A DNA stretch of 64,000 bases. Source: Gymnogyps californianus. Its lineage: Eukaryota > Chordata > Aves > Accipitriformes > Cathartidae. Position 1 is the stretch's first letter. The number at the start of each line of letters is the position of its first letter. Made by a program: the position numbers and the translations under genes. Under the pieces are notes generated by a model. It saw only the letters and a list, made by a program, of their open reading frames with translations. It was not told where the DNA came from and ran no database searches. The stretch is from NCBI RefSeq assembly GCF_018139145.2, contig NC_059480.1, forward strand, positions 14,198,428-14,262,427. Direction: 5' to 3'. Below, piece by piece: positions 48,222-60,785 of the stretch.

Positions 48222-49496
48222 TATCACTCATGGAACAAAGATTAAGGCCTTTCTTTTCTTTATCCTTTTGTGCTTTCCCCCATTACTTTAACAGATCTGA
48301 ACAAATCCCAGGCAGTTCATCCAAAAGTTCCTTTTAGCTACATTTAGTTCAGATCCTCTAAATTCCACATAAGACTTCATGCTATACCAACATGAAGAGG
48401 ATATAAAACCCACATGTGTAGGGAGAAAAATGTTATAGAAAAACACAAAAATCATTGCAGAACATGATGACAGCAAAGGCCTTTTCAGCTGCAAGAAACT
48501 AGGCACATCCAGGAATCAGAATTATCAGTATTACTATTCCCTTACTTTTAAAGGAATATGCTTTCCTGCTACACCAAAATGATGCATGAATATTGATGTT
48601 TGGTTAAGATGATGTTAACATGATAAACCTCTAGTTGAGCTCCGAGGTTCTGAAAAAAAAACCACTAGAAATGCCAGTTCATTGCTGCCCATGAGTAACC
48701 GTAAAAATGTTTTATCACAAAAAATTAGCTTACATTGCATATGTTTACACATCTTGTTGGTAGCCAGCTTAATCAAACATATTATTCCAGAATTGCATCA
48801 ACTGCAGAAATAGGACAGGATGTAATTTTTACACAAAATACCCAGAGGACCGATTGAAAGGGCAGTTGTTGGATTTGACGGTGCTTTTCAGTCCTTTGGT
48901 TTTATTCAGGCAGGGGCAAGCAGCCCTTCATAGCTTGCTATTTATCTCTGTTTCAAACAGGCTTAAGGAATGCCTGTTGATTAGCACATTTATTTCATTT
49001 ATCAATCTCTTGATATTTTAAAACGATTAGTACAGTATGTTGAAATCAAATAATAGCAATCAGTTACATGACCGCAATGACAAGAAGGTGTATTTATGTG
49101 ACAGGTCCCAGCTATCCATAACGTTCACAGTTTTACATACACTGACTCCGTAACATTTAACATATTAAAAGATATGGAAAATAAAGCAGTTAAGCATTTA
49201 ATAAGCGAGACAGGTATCTTAATACGGTTCCTAGAGTTATGCCATCGGTGTTAGTACCACTGCAGTGATCAGAGTGTCTTTCCAGAGTTCAGATTCCTTC
49301 TTTCTCTGCCATCAGTGTAAATGCTGCTCTTGGGAAGCCCTGCATAAAGCATCAGTTGAAGCATGGAACCATGGCAGCTTTTCGTACAAGGCACCAAAAA
49401 AATTGACTTCTCCTCCTGTACCATATATTATCATGTATCAGAGTGGTTCCCAAATTTTGTATAGTTTTGTACTATTCATGTCTACAGGACTAACAT
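48222..49496. other. AT-rich non-coding DNA, no gene seen
   Basis: No exon or RNA gene is recognised. The block 48950-49240 has many TAAT-type and octamer-like motifs and few repeats; it is a candidate conserved element only. Confidence 0.4.
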
Positions 49497-49560
49497 CTTG
49501 GCCTCACTGAAGTCAACAGAAATGTTATCTTTGACTTCTAATGAGTCTTGGTTTCATCCA
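49497..49560. repeat. Relic of the palindromic MITE-like repeat
   Basis: CTCACTGAAGTCAACAGAAA and TTTGACTTCTAATGAGTCTT form divergent inverted arms around a short spacer, followed by GGTTTCATCC. This matches the layout of the copy at 46.5 kb with more substitutions. Confidence 0.5.
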
Positions 49561-52500
49561 GTATGTCCAAGAGAAGTGTTTCAGAGGTGGGTCCTTTCTA
49601 CTTTGAGTAATTTTGAGATGCGTAAACCACTAATGTACGTGTGAGAAGTCTATGTAAAGACTGCTTGGAGAGGGTAATATATAAATGCACTCTTACTGAG
49701 GGTAATAGGAGGTTAATAAATGTTGTCATCCATACATTTCTTAAGAGCATTGTATTCATATTGCTCATGCCTGAAAACATCTTCCATGCATAGTCAAGAT
49801 TTCTGATGCAGCCCAAAGCATTCTCATCATCTTATAAAACCAGAAGATATCAGCACTGTTTGGAGCTTTAGACGGAAAACGCAACAAGACCAGGAAGTCT
49901 GTTTCATGCACTCTGATAAACAATTTGGGTAACAAAAGCTGCAAGTACCTCTCCTGTGCCAACCCAAATCCCACCTCCTTTCTTCAGAAAAGAGCTTTGA
50001 AATGTGTTCCCTCTGGCTGTTTTGGTAGGCTATAATTATTTTGCTTTCATCAGGTGACAATTTATCACTCTCACTGAGATTCCTTGGTTAGATATTTGTA
50101 ACAAAGATTAAATATCTTTCAAAGTAGGTAAATCCAGATGGAAAATTCTAGATATTTCTTAGTCTCTAAAAGCTCTGATTTTCAAGCGATGTGTTTTGTT
50201 TCAACACAAGCGAAGGGCTGAGAGCGGTGGCTACAGCCAATAAGACATGACAAACTCTGGGAGTGAAGCTTAGCCGCTCTAAAGATGTTTCTGCCCTCAA
50301 TCCACTCGTTCGCTGTGTGCTTTTTATTCTCTATTGGAGGAATATGAATTTGAGTAAATGCCATGTGACAGTGCATCTGCCATGGAATTTATTCATTTTT
50401 CTTGAGTAGGAGATCAATTAGTAATTACTTAAGGACAGTCCTTATAGGCCATCTAGGTTGGCCCTTAATTAAGCAACAAGACATGACAGGCAATGTATTT
50501 CTGGGCAATTTAGCACATCTCTTAGGGAGTTTTTAAGGCATGAGGCCGAAGGTCAAGTGACTTTAACCACCTGAGAAGTGCAAAAATCCCTTAGAAATGC
50601 ACTGTCTCGAGTGACTTATTGCTGTTATTAAATGGAATTTGTAAATAAAAATAAGAAAGACTGTCAGCCCCAGGCATGAATAGGGCATTATTAACATGGA
50701 TATGACATTGTTGACAGCTAATCTAAAGCTCCATTTCTGTCCTGAGCTCTAGAGCTATTTCTTTATACTATATATTAATACAAGAAAGATAGGTTACATT
50801 CTTCATACACTTTTACCAGAGCTGTCCAATAAGAATGAGGGACATAGTTTTCTGAAATTTGCATTGCACACTACTTTTTTGGGGCTGAAATACAGCAATT
50901 AAATCTTGTGTGCCTAACATCTCATTTTTGGACTATAACGGAGAAGTGTCCTGACAGAACAAAATATCCTTCCTAGGATGTAAAATCCCTATTCCTGACA
51001 CATTCTTCCCTGCCATCCTGAGATCTGCCCTGAATTTGTCTCCTCCCTGGCTCAGCTGCTTCCCCTGTCCCCCACTACTGGGCTTAATGTGCCTGATGAT
51101 TGTCTGTACATGTCAGTGTGTCCAGGTTGAAGAAGAGCACTAGCAACATTTGCATGTAGAGATGAATAAACAGAGCCAATTCCAGCACCTTCATTTTACC
51201 TATGTTTTTCTTTTTCTTTTTTTTCTTTCTCTTCTTTTTTTATCCCCCCCCAACATGAATGTCAACTTTTTAAAGTGCATACATGCTTTCTAAATACCTT
51301 GCATTAAACTTGTACAGTAACGTTGCCAAAGCAGTGCTTGTCTCCTGAAATTTGGAATTGCAGAAAATGGACAAGAAGCTGAACATCTGTTGTAAATATT
51401 ATCTTTCTCCAGACTGATTGTGTATAGATGTAGATATTTTTGCTTTGCTTGTTTCTATTGGCTTAAGTCGTTCTTGGGTTTCCTGATGTGCTCGTTATTA
51501 TCCTTAGTCTAATGCATGTTCTACCTTTTGTCAGTTCTGTTTGTTGATCTACAGTAACACCCAATTCCAAAGACCAAAGTCTTCTCTTGAGAGAAAAAGT
51601 GGCTGGGTCAGATCCTAACATTGCTCTAACCAGCATAGCTCCATCATTTCTATGGGAATTGCCGGAAGGCTGCACGTGTGTGATCTTGCATTGCCAGGGG
51701 GTTTCCAGCTGCCCAGGGGTTTTCCTGTTGCTGCTCTTCAGTTCGGAAATGCGGTGCGTGGTGGTGTTGAGGAGGCACTCTCCTTCCTAGGTATAGGGCA
51801 GCCTATATATGTGTGCTGTATGTGAGCACTGTGCTGGGAAGAGCAGGTTCACTGTCCTGTGGGACAGTGGTGCTGCCTTGTCTGATGACTCCAGAAAGCG
51901 CTGGATTGCCCTGCCAGGCAGTTCTGACACTCCCAGTGTATCTGTATTTTCCTGGAGGCATAATAGCTGCTTAGCATGTGGTGTCCAGTTCTTCTGCACG
52001 TTCATAAGTATGTCTGACATGTTATGAAAGTAATGGATTTACTGTGCATACCTCAAATATTTTAAGGATATGTGAGCACATATTTGTGTCTGGGAAATCC
52101 TGGGCAGAAATATGGAAGTACTGATGTGGATTCTTTGTTTAGGCTCACAGGAACTAAAGTAGGTAAATCTAGAGCTCTCCACGCATGCAGATAATTTGAG
52201 GGAATTGTTGTAGGATTACAATGCAGAAATACTGTGTATATTCCCTGAATCAATTCTCACTACAAAGGAGTGTATCAGTTCGTCTTGGTAAAGACAAGGA
52301 AGGGTAAAACAGTCATAAGAAATAAGAGGGCTTTAAAGGCACATTTTGAAAATCATCTTTTTCAACAGCAGTGATCCACAAAGCTGTATTAAATCAGCTT
52401 TTTTAGTGGGCTGAGTGCACTGCAGTTTGTGAAAAGTTCTACGTACTGCAGTTTGAACCAAGTAACCTGAAATCTAAAAGTAGTCTCTACCAGTCTAGTA

Positions 52501-53153
52501 CCACTGTACTAAGAGAAAATTTCTTAAAATTGCTAATAGCAAAAAATGCTGATATCATTTAGGCACAAGGTTATCCTATTAAGTCTGAGCTGAAGAATCC
52601 TTTTTAGTGCAACTTTGAAAGCAAGTTTTCCTGACATTCTGACTGTCCCGAAACTGGTGATTTACTGTAAAACAGCAAGAGACATTATGGCATCACAGAG
52701 CAGATAATTCTGTGTTATAGAAAAATTCAAATAGCAACAAAAAATAAAAAATGTACATCATGTTCAGGTTATCAATGAAGAACAAATTTTTCTTTTTGTG
52801 CACCTGATAAAACAAGTAATAAAAAATTAAAAATAATAAAAACCGCAAAAAGGCTTGATTCTAATGAAACAAAGCAAAGATAATTAGTGACTCACATTTG
52901 TGGGTTGGATCATGCTGAAGGTGATATTGAGCCACAAGGAATGACTGATGAGTTGTGGTCCACAATCCAAGATTTCCTGGAAAAAAAATTAAACCATTAG
53001 CCCTTATGGTAGCCTCCCCCCCCGCAAAGGTCTGTACCTAGAGCAACCCTTATCATCCCACATGTTCTAAGACATGTAGGAACTGCTGCCATTTATCTGG
53101 ATTCAGTATTAACTGGCAGTTCTCAACTATTTCAGAAATGATCAAAAGCAGGC
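49561..53153. other. Non-coding DNA; includes a MITE-like relic and a pyrimidine tract
   Basis: No exon or RNA gene is recognised. At 51606-51660 GGTCAGATCCTAAC... and CCAGCATAGCTCCATCATTT resemble one arm of the MITE-like repeat. A T/C-rich tract of roughly 55 bases lies at 51200-51252. The block 50385-50740 (CAATTAGTAATTAC and other TAATT motifs) is a candidate conserved element. Confidence 0.4.
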
Positions 53154-53173
53154 AAAAAAAAAAAGGGGGGGGG
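53154..53173 (+). repeat. Adjacent homopolymers, A11 then G9
   Basis: Eleven A followed directly by nine G. Such a junction is prone to indels in replication and sequencing, so the exact length should not be trusted. Confidence 0.85.
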
Positions 53174-56100
53174 TGAAGAGAAGAACATACACTTCAGAGC
53201 TCCTCACATTTTACTGTGCATTGCCTCCCTGCTGTGTGATTTCTGTGTTTTAGCTTCAGTACTGCTGCGGCTGCTACCTATCTTGATGTAAAGGTTTATA
53301 GGTTTGACTAATCCTGTATCCAAGCCTGCTTCTGCCCATATTTGATCAACCACACCTGACACTGAGATGTGTAAGAGCCCTCGGTAGGCATAATGACTGC
53401 TTAATCAAGCAGAAATATCCAGAAAACTTTTATATCCGAAGATTTTCTTTTCCATCTAAATATTTTCTTTAGTGGGGCTCACAGCTATTGCTGAGCACTT
53501 GCCCTGCAATCTCAGCTGTTGACTCCTCTCCTTGTCTCTTTTGGCACTGGGTGCATGCAGCACCTAAGCTCAGGGCTGGCAGCTAGGGGCTGCCAACGTG
53601 GGCAAAGCCCAGCAGACTTTCCGCTATTTTTCACAACAGAAAGGAGTGTTAATGTAATACAGCCATTCTCATTAAAGGGCATTACTCATAGCTGCTTATT
53701 TAAAAGAAAAGGTCTTAGTGAGTGGTCAAAGGATTTTAGACCATGGTGTTTACAGTTAAGCTCAGCAGTTGTTTTTAATATGAAATCTAATGTAAATTCT
53801 CCCCCTTCACTTGTAGGATCTCCCATTCTTTTCAAAAGTAAATTATAGAATTATGGTGGACAGAACTATTGAAAAAGAAAAGAAAGGAAAAAAAAAGTAG
53901 AGAAACCCATTACAGTGAGGAAAGATATTATGGTCATGGGTTGAAAGAGAGAAGTAAATTAAGAAATGCCATGGAAAACAGAATCAAGAAAAATATATCA
54001 GAAAAACAGTGAGAGGAAGGGAATTAGAGAGCAATGAAGAGCAAGTTAAAAACACTTTGTAATTCTGACAAAGTTGGAGAAATGAAAACATAATATTATT
54101 TTTATTACATGACAAAATGAAGCCTTCTTTCAATTATTTGGCCTTGCAAAATTAGAATTTATGCTATCAGTGAAGATATTCAGCATGCATATCTGCTATG
54201 TGTTTCAGTATTGACACATCTCCTACATCTAGAAACTTTCAGTTGCAATGCATCCAGACTGGAATCCAAATAATAATAAAAGAGGCTTAGCACACTTTAT
54301 CAATCCTGGTTTATGTTCATTTCCTTAGGAAAGGCCTATTCTAGTTCGTTTCTCAGAAGAAAAACAAAACTACTTGCAATATTAGAGGGAGGACTACGTA
54401 AAACATGAGCTAAACATCAATACCTTATGGAGTAAAGGGCACAAAACCTTGTTTGTTGGCAGCTTAATGCAAAGGCTTAATAAAGCATACACACACACAT
54501 ACACTTCTATATATTTGATATATATTACCCTAGGTAGTGTATTGGTATATCTACCATAGCATAGCAATTTTTCTGTGAAAGTTTTTCCATTAAAGTAACA
54601 TTGGATGCGCTGGCAACTATAGAAGGTACTTCAGTATTTTCATTCACCTGCCATAGCCAGTTCACTGGATACTGGATATACTTGCAGGAAGGCAAGTATA
54701 CGTGACAGGAATATACATGTAAGCACTGGCATGAAGTTTAGGGAGGATGTACAATTGAAATTACAGGCCACTCATTATGCCTATTTCCTTATTCATTACT
54801 TATTTGAATTAATTTTATGGCCACGTTGCTAGATTTGTTTCGTTGCACTGGATGAAGGTGTTAGAGAAAAATCTGTTCATTACTGTGGGAAGAAAGAAAA
54901 AAATCCCAACAAGCAAAGATGGTTGTTGCCATCCGTTTTTGCTAAATGATGTGAAAGACATAACTCTTTGAACTTGTATTTAGCTACAGAGAGTTTACAC
55001 AGCTTTTAAACACTTCTTTTTTTTAATAAAAGAACTCATGCTCCTCCAACTTTAGCGCACACTAATTATTTATACCGACTCTATTTCTTCTTTGAAACAC
55101 GAGCCATGTTCAGAACAGATTTCCTGTCTCTAAAGACGGCTTGTTAAAAAACAATAGAAATGCACTGAAATTAATTATTTGACACTTCTTTTCCTGATAC
55201 CTTGCAAAGAGTAGTAATACCCATATGTGCTCTAACACATTTCTAAAACAATTTTTCACTGAGTGATGTAGTTTTGTATATTAACAACTATGTATTTTAA
55301 TGAAGCAATTGTTATCAATCAAGAAATGGTCTACATTTTTCAGGAAGCATTTGGGCATCTTGGCCTTTATTTCATCTAGAATTTCTGAGGACTTTCCATT
55401 GAGGTAACATTTACTTTTGAGGTGTGTAATTGGGGCTCAGCATGCTCTGTGCTGTACTCTTTGATGTCCACCAGTGCTGTTTAAGAAATGAGTTAGAACT
55501 GGGAATCCGATATCTGCTAGGGAAATTCTTAAACCCACAGGATGACTGCCTATTTTTTCCTTCTCTTTTTGTGTGTATTTATAGCCCTTTTCTTTAGGAT
55601 TCCTGAACTGACATGATACAAGTAGAGTCCCAATTACCTGGATAAGCAAGTCAGTTTTTTTCATGGGATTAAAAACACATAATAAACGCAGGCAACCAGT
55701 TGGTTAAATTTATACTCAGAGGAACTGTGGTGGTTTTGGTTTGGGGTTTTTTGGTTGTTTTTTGGCTTCCCCCCAACTCCTTTTTTTTTTTTTTGTTGCT
55801 TAGCTCAAAAAATAAATGTGTCTGATGAGATATTGATACTTCAGGGAATAATACCACATTATTTTTTCTGCCTCTGGTGTAATCATTTGTCTCTTTAAAT
55901 TGACATCAGCTGAGGCCACTAAGACCCTCACACCAAAAAAACTTGTGACCCCCTGCACTGCCTTCAAGGCTTATTTTATACTTCCTGGTCTGCTTGTTTT
56001 TCATGTGAGGCACAGTACATATTTGGGGGGCAATTTCACATATTATGGCAACCTAGTCATCTCTGTCCCTTCTACTGGCCCCCTTTAAAGTGCTAGAACA

Positions 56101-58082
56101 AGCCCTTTTTGGACAATAAATTTTCCTCTGAGTAAGTCTTTCATTACCGTAGGAGAAGAAAGGGATGCAGTCCAGAAGCAGTAGTTGACAATGGTTTTCA
56201 GTCAGGCTTCTTAGCTGCCGTTTTCATTCTGGGAGAGGTTTCTTAGGTTGTCTTTCTGTACTCAGTTCTTCTGCTTTTTCTCATCCCAGGACTGTCTACC
56301 GTATGGCTTGGACTGTTCCTCTAACAGCAGGCTCCGGGGAATCATCTTCTGGCTTTATCTCACTTACTTAGCTTCTACTCAAGACTACTGTGTATCGTAT
56401 GTTATCCCGCAAGATCTACATTCTTCCTCTGCAAAACATGTGCTTTTGCTCCTGCATCAAAATCAATCACAGATCTGGGGCCCCTGAGAAGTACATCTTT
56501 TCAGAATACTCAGAAAATGATGGGGGGAGACTGCAGATGAAGATCACCTTATCCATCTGTTTTACACAGATGTTCTCACAAGGGATGGAGGCCCAATACA
56601 ACAGAAACACAGTGGTGAACTTGGCAAGAAGTGTCCCTAGGAGATTCTTCAGGAAGCATAATTTAGAGAGTGCTGTTTCCCAGACTAAAGTTGCAATCAC
56701 ACATTAAACAGGAGATGGCCATCACTGAGGTGGGGTTGTCATGCCCATGCTTGAGCAGAAAACACAGCTCATCTAATTTGATTTTTTTCTGTGGTAACTC
56801 ACCTAATCTAATTGAGATAGTTTCTCCATCACCATAAAGAGTTATTTCAGGTCAAGAAGCAAAGAGACCTTATGCCCTTATCCCTTGAAAGGATGATATA
56901 CTTAAACACTGGCACACGCTAGTCTTAACAGTTAAGTCCGGCAGTTACTGTGTTGATGAAACAATATAGAAATGGTGAAATAAGTATTTAGGTGGAAGGG
57001 AAAAAACTGTACACAAAATATATGGATGAAATTCAATCTCAGACACTGTTCCAGGAAGCTGTATGGTGCATGGCATCCCATAGTGTCCCTGCAGGATTGC
57101 ATTCGGCAGGAAGATTGACATTTCTTGCAGCTGGAGGAATGGCTACTTCTGTGGCATTCAGGAAGGGACAGAATGTCTCCCAGGTAATTTCCACAGCCCA
57201 CTGGTCAGTGATGTGCCTGTGCAAAAAATTATGGGAGATCTACTTACACAGAGGAATAGATTCAAATCAGTGTACTCTGCTTGGCCTCTTCTGCTTATCA
57301 ACATGGTGTTTTTACCCTTGTTCTTTCCAGGCAGTGAACACATGTTCACCACTCTCAGAGTCTTGAATAAAGGGGGAACACTTTACTTTTCTCTTGGTCA
57401 TCACAAGGATTGCTTTCCACAGACAAAATTATCCAAGAACCTCCCCATCACTTTCAGAAAACTGTTATACAGAAATAGTGCCTGGCGGGTAGATCTACTC
57501 TCCCCACGTCTATACCTTATCATTTATTTTGCATTTTGGAAGAATTTCTAAATCAATTTAAATAGTATTTAGTGCAGTGTTCTGTATAAGAGTTAATGTT
57601 ATATTAGTTCTGTTACACAAGTTATAACATTTGTTATAGTGTCATACATTTTATAAGACTAAATGATCTACCGGCGTCTACTGGCTGCAGTGTGTAGGGA
57701 CAGCCCCTCACCACATAAAATACGGTGACTGTTATGGTTAAATCTGCAAGGAGTTTCCATTTAAAAAAGTTTTTTTAAAATGGCTGTAGCTTTCTAAAAT
57801 GTTCCCCTTTTTTGGTTGTAGGTCTGGCCTGCCCAGCTGGGGATATTTTTGAAAGTTTGAACAAAACCAGCTTAGCTGCTAATAGATGAAATATAAGTAA
57901 AAAATATGCTTCCTGCTTCTTTAAAAAATGCAGCTTTTGGTAAAAATAGAAATTCAGCTGACGTGACTCTGGTATGAAAGCTGTGTTTGGAAAGGAAATA
58001 GTCTTCACCAAGGGGTGTGAACAGTCTCATTCCAAAGGAAATGGTTTTGATTTGTCTGAGGTTTTTAAAAAATTGCTCAGGA
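53174..58082. other. AT-rich non-coding DNA, no gene seen
   Basis: No supported exon or RNA gene. A short (AC)n run lies at 54489-54499. A strand-asymmetric G/T-rich then T-rich run (GGTTTTGGTTTGGGGTTTTT and a later T14-plus run) lies at 55728-55796. Several overlapping frames of up to 124 codons lie on both strands at 56250-57550, without recognisable domains. Confidence 0.4.
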
Positions 58083-58145
58083 CCTGATCTGAAGCCCATT
58101 GACGTCAAAGGAAAGATTCACAGTGACTTCAATGGGCTTGGGATC
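58083..58145. repeat. Palindromic MITE-like repeat copy
   Basis: Left arm 58092-58111 (AAGCCCATTGACGTCAAAGG) and right arm 58121-58139 (CAGTGACTTCAATGGGCTT) are inverted repeats matching at about 16 of 19 positions around a short spacer. The outer ends CCTGATCTG and GGGATCAAG also mirror each other. Same family and similar preservation as the 46.5-kb copy. Confidence 0.65.
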
Positions 58146-60710
58146 AAGTGTGAACTGAGCATGGGCAGCTGTTCGAGGCCTTTACATCACCACCATCCAT
58201 TTAGCATCTGATTCTTAGAATGATTTTTTGACTTGGTCTCTGGCTTTGGAATAGCAGATATAAATGCATCTCCAAAAGTAACTGCAGTTGTAAATCAGCA
58301 ATGAATTATTTTTTGTACCTAGATCAAAAGTTCCATCTCAAAATGAAGTCTTGGTGACAAATTCTGTGGTGTAAACAACAGAAAATGGGACTTAAGGGTT
58401 GTTTCAGACTCTTATTGGTACCCTAGGTAATTCCAGATTATTAATTTTCATAGCAACTGCTGGTCCATCAGCCACCTAAGATTTCATTTGGGCAAAAGCT
58501 TTGACGAGACAAAGGCTGCTGAACTGGACTTTAAGTTGCCGCATTCTGTAGTTGTAGAGTTCGTTTAGATGAGCTGAAGAGAGGGCATTCCCACAGGGGA
58601 ACTGAAGGGTATTACAGTTTAGTTGACTATTTATGAATGTATGAGATGGTAGCTGGGATAAATAAGGATGCTTTCTACTAAGAAAAAATAAAGACAGATA
58701 GATGGACATAAACACCTACTTTTACCGCCTATTAATGAGTACAGCTGATGCTTTGCTGTGAACTCTTAATCCCCAGTCTAGAGTTGTGTCAATGTAAATT
58801 AATAAAATTACAGATACACTCTGCTGGCCAAATGTGAGCAGAAAGGACTGCAGAAATATCTGTTTGGCTATATATTTTAGTATCTAAATGTTTTTCAGGT
58901 GGAGAGTGTAAAAGCACTGGAATCTCCACCTGGGATAAAGCTGTGTCTTCAAGTGCAGGAATTTCCGAAGAAAAGAGACCATGTTAACTGGATGGGAGTG
59001 GACAGACAGACAGACAAGAGACTGTTGATTGAGATCCAGCATGAATTTTTCCATGCTATAATGTGATCTGGGGGTGATAGCCAGCTGTCGTAAGTTTGAT
59101 CAGCCAGTTAGCTGCTCTAGTTGGCTCACGAGGCTGGGTGCTGGAGGGAGAGCAAGCCAAGAGCAGGAAACTATGATTTTCTCCATGATGGAAAAATGTT
59201 TCTTGTGCTGAGTGTATCTTGTCACTAAAAGACATAACGTAAGAAAGACATAGAAAAAATCCTCACCAGATCTCATTGTGATTACTACTTTTTTCCAATC
59301 GACTGTCTAAACTATTTAGCTTCCTTTAAAATCTTTATAGTGCATTGGCACCAACAATGACCACACTTAACCAGCTGCTGGAAAGAATGTGCTAAATTTC
59401 TCTTAAACAAAATAAACATTATCCAACTGACTGGACAGACAACTAGAACATTTTCATTTATTTCCAATCAAGCCTTGATATATTAAAAGAGGAGTTAAAA
59501 TTCTGAACTAATTACTGGTGATGTTGAAGCATAAAATTTATAAAATTAAATAGTACTAGTCACTTGCTCATTCAGAGACTAATAATGATTTAAATTATTT
59601 GGATTTCTAGTACTGAAATATGGGACTGAACTGAGGATAAAAAAATGTATCTGCTGAGTACTACAGATCTAACCTATGAAAAGTTTCTAAGTGTATATTT
59701 CCTATATTATTAAACTTGCCAATCTCATTGTTCAAATAAATACTTCTTGCAAAGCTTACTTTTATAACATTTTCTTAATCCTGCCTGCTTATTCTATTTT
59801 ACTTCATACAAATGTAGAACCTCTACAAAGGACCTTGGTTCTGCACATTTTCCCAGATCAAATATACATAATTAAATGTTGTTTCTTGTATAGTAACAGC
59901 GAACAGCTTCTTATGAAACAAACACCTGCTGGTAAGGAAAGAACCCTCAACAGCTGAATTTAAAAAAAAAAATCATTTTATTTTTCTATTTTCTTTATTT
60001 TCATCAACTCTTAACAACTGACCTGTTTTCTCTTGGGACCAGTAATGACAATGACTTACCAAAAATTTTTTGCACGATTTTTAAATTTTCCCTTTAGACA
60101 TTCCTTGGTAACAGTTTCCTCTAAGTGGATGCAATCTATGGATCTGTGTTGGATTGTGGACTGAGAGTGATACTGTTTTCATGTTACGTATGCGGATAGT
60201 CTAAAGCACTATGTGTAGTCACATTTTGCTATACAGATATGCAAATTCAGGGCACAAGTTCTACTTGAACTGCATCATATAATGTACAGTTGTTCTAGAT
60301 CCAATAACCAATTTAAAATTGAAAGTTAATACATTACATTAGTAATATCACACTGTCTGTGGGATCATTTGTCAATGTTACTATAAAAGACTGATGATTT
60401 GATAACTGAAGAGTATTTATTATAGCGGCAATTTGTACTATTATACTATAAATAAGAGTGTCTTGGCATTTCTATAATAAATCCTATTTTCAGTGGTCAA
60501 TTACTTGGTCATAAAAAATCACCCTGGGCTGAATTAGATCTATTGGATGTACAATAACAATAATATATTACCAAAATGTACATCTAATCCAGTGAGTGAT
60601 ATGGCCTTGAAAAACCTTTAAATGTGCATTAAATTAATCACAGGCATTATTTACATAGAGATTGGAATGTATCCTTTGGATACTGTCAATATTTTAAACC
60701 AAAGGTCTAT
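58146..60710. other. AT-rich non-coding DNA, no gene seen
   Basis: No exon or RNA gene is recognised. CAGGTGGAGA (58896-58905) and its exact reverse complement TCTCCACCTG (58923-58932) form a 10-bp-stem inverted repeat that contains paired CAGGTG/CACCTG E-boxes. An A-run (10) lies at about 59961-59971. The stretch 59400-60660 is AT-rich and low in repeats. Confidence 0.4.
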
Positions 60711-60785
60711 GGGTCTGATGCTGATCTTATTTGCACAGGGGTAAATCATATCTAAAACTTCATTGGTGTCAAGAGAGCTACCCCA
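60711..60785 (+). repeat. Half-copy relic of the MITE-like repeat
   Basis: GGGTCTGATGCTGATCTTAT, then TTGCACAGGGGTAAATCA, then a CTTCATTGGTGTCAAGAGAG block. The order matches one arm and the centre of the dispersed palindromic repeat (GGTCTGATCCTGATCTTA, GTGTAAATCA, CCATTGAAGTCAATGG). The second arm is not clear. Confidence 0.4.

Noticed and set aside
48098..48337. Possible exon after a T-rich tract ending TTGCAG
   Set aside because: The acceptor-like tract is good, but the frame after it runs through the 48.17-kb hairpin and shows no recognisable protein; no convincing donor or neighbouring exon was found.
56932..57551. Cluster of overlapping frames on both strands (up to 124 codons)
   Set aside because: A minus-strand phrase ITDQWAVEI briefly recalls a proprotein-convertase prodomain, but the rest does not follow that family and the match is too short to be meaningful.
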